NCBI GenBank assembly: GCA_019426215.1
Contig: CM033393.1
Coordinates: 24,368,591-24,432,590 of the forward strand
Source of the DNA: Buddleja alternifolia
Taxonomy: Eukaryota; Streptophyta; Magnoliopsida; Lamiales; Scrophulariaceae
Direction of reading: 5' to 3'
Length of the DNA stretch: 64,000 nucleotides
Shown here: positions 10,794 to 20,892 of the stretch, in pieces
Layout of the letters: each line of letters opens with the position of its first letter
How positions within the stretch are numbered: position 1 is the first letter of the stretch
Position numbers and translations under genes: made by a program
The notes under the pieces: generated by a model
Seen by the model: only the letters and a program-made list of their open reading frames with translations
What the model was told of the DNA's origin: nothing
Databases searched by the model: none

Positions 10794-12086
10794 TCAAATA
10801 GGTGGCCCATTTAGAACAACAATATCCTTGCCATTCCTCCTTTTCTTCTTATGTCCCACTTTCCACCACTCATATTGCGGTGTTTTGCGATAAGCCCTTT
10901 GTGTTGGATTTGTCTTATCAATTTCACGAACACGTAGATGTGGTGGAATGTACTTCATGCAAAAGTCATCTTTTCTCACCTTGCCTTGTTGCTCAGTGGG
11001 TACCTCATCCTCCACCGTAAGAGTGCTCTTAGTCTTACCAAGTGTGCATTGCTCATCAAACAAAAGGTGAATAGCATCGACATATAAACAAGTAAGATCA
11101 GCTATAGGCGGTTGCATGTCATGACAAACATCAAATATCACCTTTTTATCACCCACCTTCAATGTCAACCTACCCTTTCCCATGTCGAGCTTTGCGTTGC
11201 TAGTGGCTAGGAAGGGTCTTCCTAGAATCAAGGGGACGTCAATGTCAGTATCCATTTCGAGAACCATGAAGTCTACCGGATAGAAGAACTTGTCAACTTG
11301 TATAATGACATCCTCGAGAATGCCCTTTGGTTTCTTGATAGAGCGATCCGCCAATTGCACGGACATGGATGTTGGCGTAAGATCTCTAAAGCATAGCTTC
11401 TTAAAAATAGAGTAGGGAAGAAGGTTGATACTTGCTCCCGAATCACAAAGAACTTTGTCAAACTTGAGATGGCCAATAGTGCACGGTATTGCGAGACTCC
11501 CGGGATCTTTGAGTTTAGTTGGCAATTTATTGAGCAAGACGGCAGAACATTCCTCAGTGAGACACACCGTCTCCTTTTCCTCCCACTTCTGTTTGTTAGA
11601 TAGTATGTCTTTGAAGTACTTTACATAATTCGACATTTGGAGAATGGCGTCAATAAACGGAATATTAATCCTCACCTCCCGAAGGATTGCCAAAATTAGA
11701 AGAAAGCTCGGATCCATCTCCTCTTGCTTCTTTTTGTGAGCGTTTGGGAAGGGGAGACGAACTTCGATAGGGGGAGAATGCGTTGGATTGGAAGGATGAA
11801 AACCGACTGAAACAGGAGGCGGAGCCTGGGCGCGTATATTGGCGCCTAGGCGCGGATCTGTAGGCGCCTGGGCGTGCATCTCTGGGTGCTCGGGCGCGGG
11901 AATCAGAATGGATTCATCTTGCAAGGTTGTGGGCGGCGCCTGGGCGCCGTCAGAAGGGCGCTCGAGCGCGGAAAATAGAGAATCCTGTCCAGAACAGAAG
12001 AGATATGGCGCCTGGGCGTGCAACATAGGGCGCTCAGGCGCGGGACTACTGGCAGTTTCACTCTCTAATTGTTTTCCACTTCTCAA
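10794..12086 (-). CDS. Ath-N protease region of the gag-pro polyprotein
   Basis: 430-aa open frame. Residues 1-100 are a Pro/Ala-rich linker with repeated HAQAP and APE-P motifs, encoded by GGCGCCTGGGCG-type repeats. A retropepsin-like aspartic protease follows: CDSGASINLLPYSIFKKL with the catalytic Asp at about residue 215, then the LILGRPFLAT flap-side motif near 290. It cleaves the gag polyprotein in the particle. The frame ends GPPI with no RT after it. The apparent Met start is not real: gag runs into this frame after a 1-base shift near 12150, so it is the C-terminal half of one polyprotein. The frame is otherwise undamaged, unusually so for this window. Confidence 0.88.
   Translation of the reverse strand: MRSGKQLESETASSPAPERPMLHAQAPYLFCSGQDSLFSALERPSDGAQAPPTTLQDESILIPAPEHPEMHAQAPTDPRLGANIRAQAPPPVSVGFHPSNPTHSPPIEVRLPFPNAHKKKQEEMDPSFLLILAILREVRINIPFIDAILQMSNYVKYFKDILSNKQKWEEKETVCLTEECSAVLLNKLPTKLKDPGSLAIPCTIGHLKFDKVLCDSGASINLLPYSIFKKLCFRDLTPTSMSVQLADRSIKKPKGILEDVIIQVDKFFYPVDFMVLEMDTDIDVPLILGRPFLATSNAKLDMGKGRLTLKVGDKKVIFDVCHDMQPPIADLTCLYVDAIHLLFDEQCTLGKTKSTLTVEDEVPTEQQGKVRKDDFCMKYIPPHLRVREIDKTNPTQRAYRKTPQYEWWKVGHKKKRRNGKDIVVLNGPPI
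11820..12045. repeat. GGCGCC(T)-GGGCG motif cluster in the gag-protease linker
   Basis: At least six imperfect copies of ggcgcctgggcgcg-like sequence (ggcgcctaggcgcg, aggcgcctgggcgtg, ggcgcctgggcgcc, ggcgctcgagcgcgg and others), alternating with AT-richer spacers. The same motif fills the GC-rich part of the element's LTRs. Confidence 0.8.
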
Positions 12087-12088
12087 GG

Positions 12089-13417
12089 TTATGGCATTGC
12101 ATTGAGCCTTCGGGTTTTTCTCCGTGTCACTTGGTAGAGTCCCAGGGCTCTACCATTCACCGCATTGGAAATTTGACCCACTTGGGTTCGCAAGTCCTTC
12201 AGTTCCATAAACATGTCCTTCATCATACCCCGAAGTTCGTTGAACGACGTATCAAACTTCTTTATGTGAGCATCGAGTCTCTCATCGGTTGTGGGAGGTC
12301 GAATTTGCACTTGACCTTGACCTTGTCCATTGAAGTTGCCTTGCCTCGGGGGTGGGTTATTGAAATGTGGTCGTGGAGCTTGATAGATCCCCGGTTGTGC
12401 GTTTTGTGCGGGGTTGGGCCTTTTTGGAAAATTCTCGGGTACATGAAAGTTCACCCGAGGTTGATTGTGATTCCCCACATAATTGAAGTTGCCAACCTCC
12501 GGTTCCAAATTCACTACTCCTTCAACCAATTCCTCAACACAAGCAACTTTTTTAGAAGATGAGGTCTCTTCATCGTCGGGGTAAAGCTCGTCTTCTCGGG
12601 CCAACTGTTCTATTTTGTCCCATACACTTTGACAGTCTAACCTAAGGAGGTCTCCTCCCGCACCCGCGTTGAGTCTATTCCGAATACGTGACCGAGCCCC
12701 ATCATAGAAATGAAGTACTTGTTCATTCAACCCAAAATTATGATCGGGGCATTTTCGGAGCATGCCCTTATATCTAGCCCAAGCCTCGGGTAAAGACTCA
12801 TTGCTCCTTTGCCTAAACCCTTTTATATTACTCCGGAGCTCATTGATTTTGGAGGGTGGGAAGAATTTATTTAAGAAGGCATCGACCAACTCACCCCATG
12901 TCGTAATAGATTGTGGAGGCAAGGATTTGTACCATGTTGTCACCCTATCCTTTAATGAGAAATGGAAGACTCTTAGATGAATCGCATCAAGATCCCGTGG
13001 ATGATATTGAATAGTCACAAGAGCATCGTCTATAGTCTCTAAATGAGCGTGAGGTGATTCGTCCGGTTCTCCATAGAAAGGTTCTCCTTGCACCATACAA
13101 AAGATGTGAGCCGGAATGTGGTAGTTTGGTGCGAAGAAATTAGGCAAGACTACGGGCCCCGGAATGGTATGGACCCTAGGTGGTAAGCTACCCCGAACCA
13201 ATGGTAATTGTTGAGGCGGTGCCGCTTGCATAGCTTGTAGAACACCTTGGAACCACTCCCTGTTTTCCGGTAAATTCATATCGGGAAAATTTCCATTCGG
13301 GTTTTGGTTGAGATTATTGGCCATTTCCCTTGTTCGCCTACTAGCCCGAAGAACTCGTTCAATTTCGGGCTCCAACTCGTATAGAGGCTCGTTTGAGGAG
13401 CGGGTCATGCACCACAC
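12089..13417 (-). CDS. Ath-N gag (Retrotrans_gag, Athila type)
   Basis: 442-aa structural protein that would coat the element RNA in virus-like particles. The N-terminus has an acidic/basic stretch with NNLNQNPNGN; the central Retrotrans_gag domain (about residues 120-260) contains TIQYHPRDLDAIHLRVFHF, WGELVDAFLNKFFPP, RQRSNESLPEAWARYK and LNAGAGGDLL, all familiar from Athila gag. The C-terminal part is Asn/Pro/Gln-rich, then a coiled-coil-like LDAHIKKFDTSFNELRGMM. No CCHC knuckle is visible. Near 12150 the frame slips by one base, so the last ~20 residues are out of frame and the protein ends at 12089 instead of running into the protease. Confidence 0.9.
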   Translation of the reverse strand: MWCMTRSSNEPLYELEPEIERVLRASRRTREMANNLNQNPNGNFPDMNLPENREWFQGVLQAMQAAPPQQLPLVRGSLPPRVHTIPGPVVLPNFFAPNYHIPAHIFCMVQGEPFYGEPDESPHAHLETIDDALVTIQYHPRDLDAIHLRVFHFSLKDRVTTWYKSLPPQSITTWGELVDAFLNKFFPPSKINELRSNIKGFRQRSNESLPEAWARYKGMLRKCPDHNFGLNEQVLHFYDGARSRIRNRLNAGAGGDLLRLDCQSVWDKIEQLAREDELYPDDEETSSSKKVACVEELVEGVVNLEPEVGNFNYVGNHNQPRVNFHVPENFPKRPNPAQNAQPGIYQAPRPHFNNPPPRQGNFNGQGQGQVQIRPPTTDERLDAHIKKFDTSFNELRGMMKDMFMELKDLRTQVGQISNAVNGRALGLYQVTRRKTRRLNAMP

Positions 13418-13561
13418 AAGAACCTAACAATTTAAACACAAGAACGAAATTAGACCTAACACGAAAATAAAAGAAAAGCAAAAAGAAAGAAAAGACTAAA
13501 ATTATGGAAACGTAAAAGAAAACAAAAGCAAAAAGAAAATCAAAAACTCAAAATAAACAAG

Positions 13562-13579
13562 TCCCCGGCAACGGCGCCA
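13562..13579 (-). promoter_or_regulatory. Ath-N primer binding site
   Basis: On the minus strand TGGCGCCGTTGCCGGGGA follows the 5' LTR end GTGTCA after six bases. This is the conserved PBS of Athila-type elements, primed by a tRNA 3' end other than iMet. Confidence 0.88.
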
Positions 13580-13585
13580 AAAACT

Positions 13586-14961
13586 TGACACGCTAGAACC
13601 TAACGTGCTTTGGATAGCAAGAGTACTAGTCGCGATAGTAATAAAAGTGGACAAAAATAAGTCCGGGTTGTCGAACCACGGAGACTTGAATTTTTAATTT
13701 CTGATTTTCAAAAAGGTAAAAGACACTTAAAGTAAAGCGGGATTAAAACAATTGTAAACGAAGGACCAAAGGAGGGAACAAGCTATGTATTAAACTTCAT
13801 GTATGATAAAATGACCAAGGCACATGCTATAACCAAATCTACTCGTCAATTTATATGGGTTACTCCTTGAATTATTAGACTCCTATTGCTTTGGTGGAAA
13901 CTCCTAAATTAATTATTACCCGATGTCTCGGCTCATAACAATCCTATGATTAGTTGACGGTTCTCTAAATATGTCTATCCGAGAATCTAATCAAAAATCA
14001 CGCATTAACGTTCTAGAGCTTCCCCGAATAAATTCGGCTAACAACACCCGGGAATCTTTACCTATTTCTAGGAGCAATCCTTCATTTGTTTCGGGTGATG
14101 TGTTAATTCCCTTGCACCCTAATCTATCTTCTCTCGAACAACTAGATTAGGCAAGATAGCAAGCATATGGTGATCAAACACATGATTGGCATAAAAGCAT
14201 AGAATTAACACACAAAGCAATAGGAGAATTAATACAAAAAGTAACTTCACATATCTTGACTCATAAATTGGCCTTCACATGGCCTTAGTCTCACAAATTT
14301 AGCTCATAATCAGTAACATAAAAGATCCTAATGTAGTCATATACATAATCATAGACAAGTATGTAATGAAAAACATATGAAAACTCCCTATATTGCTTGA
14401 TTGATGATGTATCCGAGTCCAGAGCTTCAATCCCAAGCTAGATCTCCTTCTTAGCCTCTTAGAGTTGATGAAGAATAGCCCAAAACCCAGCAAATCGCCC
14501 CCAATCTCCAGATTTTGAACTCTTCAAATGAATTGAAAACTCCTATTTATACATTCCAAAATCTGTTATTGCGGCGCCTAGGCGGGAGTTGATTGGCGCC
14601 TAGGCCCCGCCTATGTGGCGTTTATTTCTTGGGGCATAAGTTCCGGGGCGCCCAGGCGTGGAGATAAGTGGCGCCCAGGCGCGCGACATGTGCGCCTAGG
14701 CGGGCGTCGATTGGCGCCTAAGCGGGCGCTTCAGAACACTGAATTTTCTCTGCCTGGGTGGCGCCTGGGCAGGCGTTTCAGAAGCCAGAGCAAAGTGGAT
14801 GAAACGAGTCGTCTTTTTCCCTTTTCTTCGTCCATCGTCGCTTACTACCTGAAACCACTTCACACACATATTAAACGCACGAGTGGCACGAAATAAACCG
14901 TATACGAGCCTAAATTGTCATTAAAAGGGCCTAAAAACTTATGCAAAAACGACTCCTATCA
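13586..14961 (-). repeat. Ath-N 5' LTR (right copy)
   Basis: 1376 bp, the longer copy. Its GC-rich section (14572-14775) holds extra units of ggcgcctaggc and ggcgcccaggcg missing from the left copy. The remainder aligns almost base for base with 7863-9120. Small ORFs inside (14299-14493, 14615-14896) are LTR sequence. Confidence 0.93.
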
Positions 14962-15292
14962 TTAATCCTAAATTTGACAAGCTAAACCTAACCCTAGAAT
15001 ACAATACACAAAAAGAAGGAAAAATCCTCTCCCCTTCGCTCACTCTAGCCGTCCACCCTCATTCTAAGGTGAGTCTCGGGGAGCTTTTGAAAGCTTGTTT
15101 TGCATGAAGCTTTAGAGACAGAAATTCGACAAGAGTTGTTGTTACTCGGATTGCAGATTAACGAATCGATAAGGTATTTGACTTTGTTTAATTTTGTAAA
15201 ACCTTGAAAATCATCAAACCCACGTTAAAGTGATTCGACTCTAGGAATACTTTTTATTTCCGCTGCATTTTTCGTTTATAGGATTACTAACA
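14962..15292 (+). repeat. Cop-A 5' LTR, right part
   Basis: It resumes with the ttaat duplication, then cctaaatttgacaagctaaacc, matching 22180-22210 of the 3' LTR, and ends ggattactaaca just before the PBS. Confidence 0.92.
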
Positions 15293-15293
15293 G

Positions 15294-15306
15294 TGGTATC
15301 AGAGCC
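15294..15306 (+). promoter_or_regulatory. Cop-A primer binding site (tRNA-iMet)
   Basis: tggtatcagagcc, one base past the LTR end, complementary to the 3' end of plant initiator Met tRNA, as usual for Ty1/copia. Confidence 0.93.
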
Positions 15307-17209
15307 GACTTTAACGCGGTTGATGATTTTTTGCATTTAAAATTATGTTGGCTATTTTAATTGGATATTAAAATTTGAATTTTGCATGATTTATATTTGA
15401 TATTAAATCTGAAATTTTGAAATCCATAATCGCCTTGAAATCTTTGCCGGAAAGCTACCGTAATGCCACCGCAGCAACTCCATCGGGTGAGAGGCACCGC
15501 CGACGAAGCAAACAGCAGTAGCACCGCTGCTTTATGGTAGCAGAGAAAAAAAGGGGGGAAAATATGGCGGCGCTGACTGTCGTCGGACGAAAAAAGGGGC
15601 AGCAGTCATATTTAAGTGTTGGGCTTCGCACACACACATTCAGTGTTAGGCTAAGCCAAGTTGATTGTTCACGCGCTGGGCCAGGCCCAGCACAGGCGAA
15701 CGGCGCTGGGTTGGGCCCAGCACATGACTGTATGTAAGGGGCAGCTGGGCTGGGCCCAACGAGCTGTTGGGCCTCGCCCAATGATTAATTTTATATATAT
15801 TTATATATTTATTATATATATATATATATTAATAAATATTGGGTTTGACCCAACAGACAAGTTTGACCCCAATTTGTCAATTGACCCTTTTCCCTAAATA
15901 AAATTATTTATATTTTTTTAAAATAAAATTAATTTTATTTTTATTTAATAGTTAAATTGGATTTAACTTTAATGATTAAATTGGGTTTAATCATATCATA
16001 AATTAATTAGATTTAGTTTATGATTCCACGAGACGATTGAATAAACTAGATTTATTTTTCATTTATGGCTGAGATTGGATTTTTCAAAATAATTAAGAAT
16101 AAGTTAGACTTAGTTCTTAATATAAATTGGATTTCTTTATTTTTAGATTGAAATTAAATTCATCATTTTGTAATTAAATTAGATTTAATTAATTGTGAAT
16201 TCTTTTTCGATTTTTAAATTAATGCCAACATAATTTGAATAGTTTATTTACATGCTTTGATGTATGTTATGGTGGATGCATCCCATGTGCTTAGGGTTTT
16301 TAATACTTTGTATTATCTGGGTTGAAATGGGCTGGTTTGTGCCCCCCAAATTGTATTTTATTTTTCGGTAGAATAATGTATAGGGTGCTTCTAAATATGT
16401 AATTAGAAGTAGGCTCTTCTAGAGCTTGGAGCCTGAAGCTTATCAAGATTAGATTTGATATAGGCCCCTATCCCTTTGATTGGTCTTTTGGCTTAGACCA
16501 ATCTAGAATGTCCATGGAATGCATGATGATAGAATTACTAGATTTTTCTATTATTGCATCGCTCAATTTGATTTATTCCACATAGGTGCGTATTAAAGTG
16601 CAACGTGAGGCCCTATAAAGTTAAAGATACTAAGTAAGAAAGGGATATAGGATATCCTGGCTCTCCATCAAATTTTGAGAGATAGAATTGTGAGTTATGT
16701 ATGGCATCGTCCCTACTAATGAGGGTTATACACTGATTCATAATTCAAATCTCTCTAAGTACATTTGATGCCATCGGTCGAACAAAATCTCATCCCATAT
16801 ACTGTTACGGGTTGAAAGATGAGATTCAACTGTTAGATCGATAGGATTTGATGGGAAAGTACTTAGATGGATCACCACCGATATTCCTTTACAGGCTGAG
16901 GTTAAGTCATCCATGACGCGAAAGTAAGATTGAATTATCAGTTGGACTGATTGGTGTGGAACACCACTTCAAAGATTCTAATGAGCCATATATCGAAACA
17001 GATTGCAACTCATTGAAAATTTTGAAGAACTTAATCGCTCACTACGAAATCTGTCGAACGAGATTTCCATTCATTGCAGTGGGAGTGCAATGGTTCGAAA
17101 AATGTAGTGGGAGCCAAGTTAAATTAAAGTCCTAATTTTACTTGGGTACAACATAATCATCTAATGAAATCTTAGTTTATTTTCTACAGTCATATATATC
17201 TCTCTCAAA
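15307..17209 (+). other. Cop-A 5' leader with GC-rich island
   Basis: 1.9 kb between PBS and gag. 15430-15790 is a GC-rich island with repeated tgggccaggcccag, tgggttgggcccagc and ctgggctgggcccaac units that can fold back; the rest is very AT-rich. Open frames here (15455-15781, 15534-15737, 15661-15897) show no recognisable protein and are probably chance products of GC content. Confidence 0.7.
15788..15842. repeat. TA-rich microsatellite in the Cop-A leader
   Basis: tatatatttatatatttattatatatatatatatatt run directly after the GC-rich island; simple sequence. Confidence 0.7.
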
Positions 17210-17945
17210 ATGGTTAATAACCCACTTAAAGTTTTGCTTAAAATGAATGTCTTGAATGGACAGAACTTCTTTGATTGGAACAGAGGAGTGAGGACTCTTC
17301 TCAATGATGAAAATCTTGAGTATATGCTGGAGTTAGATCGACCACCAAGACCTGGGGTCAATGAGGATGATTTGGTCAAAATGTCATACTCGGATTGGGT
17401 TTCTGATGCTTGTAAGGTCAGGGATTATATAGTGAGCTCCATGTGTGGCGAGTTGCAGCGTACGCATGAGAATATGGATAGTCCTAAATCAATCATGCTA
17501 CACTTGGAGGAGCTATTCAGGAACACGGAAGGTCTGTTAGATATTATGAATCTAAAGAGCTGTTCAACACAAAACTGAGAGAGTATGAGTACATTAAAGA
17601 TTATGTTTTGAACATGATCTCCATGTTAGAGAGGCTACGGTCTATGAAGTTCTACATGGATTTCCACCTTCAGATGGACCTCATTCTCCAATCACTCCCT
17701 AGATCTTTCTCGAATTTTGTCATCAATTTTGACGTGGGTGATGTTGAAGGATCACTCTCAATACTTATGAGCAAGCTAACGATTGCTCAACAACGAATGA
17801 AAGAAAACTGGGGTCCATTCAAGTTTCCTATTATTTGGAATAATATTGAACTAAGCATGACTGTCCCAAGCTGAAAGCGGAGATTTCTTCAGGTATAGAA
17901 CTTAATGTTTTAGAAACAAATTGTTCTATTACTATTTATTCTACT
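17210..17945 (+). pseudogene. Cop-A gag (UBN2-type), broken
   Basis: The Met start at 17210 opens MVNNPLKVLLKMNVLNGQN with the L-G-NF-DW pattern of copia gag N-termini, then SDACKVRDYIVSSM. A frameshift near 17530 moves coding to another frame; a stretch with LQSLPRSFSNFVINF and LTIAQQRMK (17608-17874) follows, the LP.S...F..N pattern of UBN2 gag. A stop follows at 17872, and the expected CCHC knuckle before the protease is missing, apparently through a deletion. Gag would package element RNA. Confidence 0.85.
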
Positions 17946-19100
17946 TTCTGGATTCTAGACTCTAGAGCTAGTGCTCACATATATGTTTTGAATCAAGAGC
18001 TAGAAAGAAGTAAAAAGCTGGAGGACAATAAAGTGATGATCAATGTTGGCAGCGGACATAGTGTAGTAGCCACACACATTGGGACCACTTCCCTTAAATT
18101 ATTGTTTGGACATTGTTTACATTTAGATGATTGCCTTGTTTTGCCCATTGGGCTTAAGAATATTGTTTCAATTCCTGTTTTGGTCCTTTATGAACAATTT
18201 TTGTAATATTTATTTTAGAAATGAATGTGTTGGCAATACATTCTTAATAAATGGTTTATATTATGTTAATGTCCAAAATAATTGCAATGTTAATGCTGTA
18301 AGAAGAAAGCACAATTTGCATGATACAAACCTAAGACAACTGTGGCACTTAAGATTAGGTCATGTTAGGGAACATCGACTACACGAGTTAGAAAAGGATG
18401 GAATCATAAACTCATTGGGATCGGATCCCTATCCAACTTGTAAGTCTTGTATTCAAGGCAAGATGACCAAATCCCCTTTCGAAGGGAGTTTTGAAAGAGC
18501 CTCTTAGGTCTTAGGATTGATTCATATTGATGTGTGCGATCCTTTTGGAAATGTGGCCCACGGTGGTTTTTAGTACTTCATTTACCGATGACCATTCTAG
18601 GTACGGCTACGTGTATTTAATGAAGTATAAGTCTGAATCACTTGAAAAATTCATTGAATTCAAGACTTTAGTTGAAAACCAAATTGAGAATCATATCAAA
18701 GCACTTCGGTCTGACCGTGGTGGTGAACATATGAGTACCGAATTTGACCAGTTCTTACGAGAACATGGCATATTGTTACAGTTTACTCCTTTAGCCACTC
18801 TAAAATTAAATGGCATAGCAGAGCGAAGGAACCGAACACTGTTGGACATGGTTCAATCCATGCTCAGCTGCACGGATCTGCCCATTTCATTATGGGGGGC
18901 ATGTGCTTCTCACAGCTGCTCACAACCTGAACAAATGTCCCTCCAAATCTGTTCCTAAAATAACATATCAGATATGGCATGGAAGGAAGCCTAATATGAA
19001 CCACATAAATATATGGGGTTACCCAACTTATGTGAAAAAGACAAAGGCAGAGAAATTGGAGTTGGTTATCTCGAGGATTCCATGGGATACCTATTCTACT
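17946..19100 (+). pseudogene. Cop-A protease and integrase, broken
   Basis: The protease begins with FWILDSRASAHI, where the family has DSGA; Gly is replaced by Arg. A GAG-pre-integrase zinc motif follows: LWHLRLGHVREHR...CKSCIQGKMTKSPF (18330-18480). The integrase core has DDHSRYGYVYLM, SDRGGEHMSTEF and LNGIAERRNRTLLDMV, so the D, D and E of the DDE triad are all visible. Stops at 18505 and 18956 and frame changes break it. After the core, ITYQIWHGRKPNMNHINIWG marks the integrase C-terminal side. This enzyme would insert the cDNA into the host genome. Confidence 0.9.
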
Positions 19101-20877
19101 TTCATGATGATCAAAGGATCATCGTAGCCTTACAGGCCATCTTGCTCGAAGAAGAATTTATTCGAGAAGGTGGAGCTGGCAGGAAAATTGTTCTAGAAGA
19201 ACAAAATGAATCTCTTTTGGAAAACACTGTTCAAGAGACCCAACCTGAACCAGAAATGACACATCCTTCAACGCGAAGGTCTACTAGAGTATCTCAATCG
19301 CTTGAGAGATATAGTTATCTGCTACAAAGAGAGCATAATCTGTATGTAGTAGCGGAAGAAAACTATGGAGAAGATCCCTCTAGCAATGACCAAACCATGA
19401 TGGACTCTGACAGATCGACCCAAAGGTATTGTACCCATTGGATGCAAATGGATCTATAAGAGAAAAATTGGTCCGGATGGTAAGGTAGACACCTATAGGG
19501 CCAGGCTAGTGGCGAAAGGGTATAATCAAAAGGAGGGTATTGATTATGAGGAAACTTTTTTACCTGTATCTATGATCAAATCCATTAGAATTCTACTTAC
19601 CATAGCTGCATATCTAGATTATGAAATCTGGCAATTGAATATGAAGACTGCATTCTTGAATGGGTTTCTCGAGGAGAAAATTTATATGGAACAGCCCAAG
19701 GGTTTCATATCAGGTGTGAATTCTCATATGATCTGCAAATTAAATAGGTCCATTTAGGGACTCAAGCAGGCCTCTAGCAGTTGGAACCTTTTTTTGATGA
19801 AGAAATACGAAGCTATGACTTCATAAAAAATGTGGATGAGCCACGTGTCTACAAAAGGATCAGTGGGAGCAAGATCTCATTCCTGGTGCTATATGTAGAT
19901 GATATTCTATTTATAGGGAATGATGTAGGTCTGCTAACTTCAATTAAGACATAGCTTTCAAGCACATTCTTCATGAAAGACTTGGGAGAAGCAACCTATA
20001 TCCTAGGAATTCGCATCTACAGAGATAGATCGAATAAGATGATAGGTTTTTTCCAAGCCCTCTACTTAGAGAAAGTCCTAAAGTGATTTGGGATGGAGAA
20101 CTCTAAAAAAGGTCTTTTGCACATGAGACATGGAATTCATCTCTCTAAAAAGATAGGTCCTCAAAGTGAGGAAGATCAAAAAGAGATGAGCACAATTCCC
20201 TATGCCTCAGCAGTGGGAAGTCTCGTGTACACAATGTTATGCACGAGATCAGATCTTGCTTATGGTGTGAGCGCAGTGAGTAGGTTTGAAGCTAACTCGG
20301 GCAAAGAGCATTGGATTGCCATGAAGCCTATCTTCAAGTACTTGAGAAGCACAAAAGATATGATTCTCGTATATGGCATTGGAGAAATGAAAGTGGATGG
20401 TTATACCGATCTTGATTTTCAATCTGACATTGATGACCGAAAATCCACTTCTAGGTTCATATTCACTCTGAACGGTGAAGCAGTGTCTTGGAAAAGTTCT
20501 AAGCAAAGCACAACTGCTGATTCACTACTAAAGCTGAATACGTGGTAGCCTCAGAGACAACCAAAGAAGCTGTTTGGATTAACAAGTTCATGGTAAAACT
20601 TCAAGTTGTTCCTAGTGTGGAGCTGCCTTTGCCACTTTGGTGTGACAACAATGGATCCATCGTGCAAGTTAGGAAACCAAGATCTCACAACAAATCCAAA
20701 CACATAGAGAGGAGATATCATATTATTCGAGAAATCATTGGAAGAGGCGACATTTCCGTGCAAAAAATAACCTCAGCGGACAACGTGGCTGACCCACTCA
20801 GTAAGCCATTGGCACAGGCGGTGCTAGAGCGACATCTTGAGAAGATGGATATTAGATACCATAGTAATTGGCATTGA
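19101..20877 (+). pseudogene. Cop-A reverse transcriptase and RNase H, broken
   Basis: RT begins around 19400 (KGIVPIGCKWIYKRK in a shifted frame), then [39 protein letters not shown] and the catalytic YVDD at 19892-19903. The connection segment has DLGEATYILGIRIY and YASAVGSLVYTMLCTRSDL. RNase H shows DGYTDLDFQSDIDDRKSTS, SWKSSKQSTTADS and SKHIERRYHIIREIIGRGD, ending at 20877. There are several stops (for example TAG at 19755) and at least three frameshifts. A Ser/Thr-rich spacer with RRSTRVSQSLERY precedes RT, as in other copia polyproteins. Confidence 0.9.
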
Positions 20878-20879
20878 GT

Positions 20880-20892
20880 GCAAGTGGGAGAG
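20880..20892 (+). promoter_or_regulatory. Cop-A polypurine tract
   Basis: gcaagtgggagag directly before the 3' LTR start tgttagg; the AGTGGGAG core is typical of plant copia elements. Confidence 0.85.

Larger units (their letters stand above)
7863..14961 (-). mobile_element. Ath-N: Athila-like Ty3/gypsy element with gag and protease only (TR-GAG-like, non-autonomous)
   Basis: 7.1 kb with a perfect target duplication ttaat (7858-7862 and 14962-14966). On the minus strand the order is: 5' LTR (13586-14961), PBS TGGCGCCGTTGCCGGGGA, gag, protease, about 1.65 kb of non-coding DNA, PPT, 3' LTR (7863-9120). No reverse transcriptase, RNase H or integrase motif is present. Plant elements carrying only gag between LTRs have been described as TR-GAG; this one also keeps the protease. 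Mobility would need pol from a related autonomous element. By eye the two LTRs differ by roughly 3% over the first 350 bases, so it is fairly young. Confidence 0.9.

Noticed and set aside
11839..12562. Plus-strand ORFs at 11839-12105 and 12131-12562
   Set aside because: Antisense to the clearly recognisable gag and protease of Ath-N.
15455..15897. Overlapping ORFs on both strands in the Cop-A leader
   Set aside because: They follow the GC-rich palindromic repeats, lie on both strands, and match no family pattern; chance ORFs.
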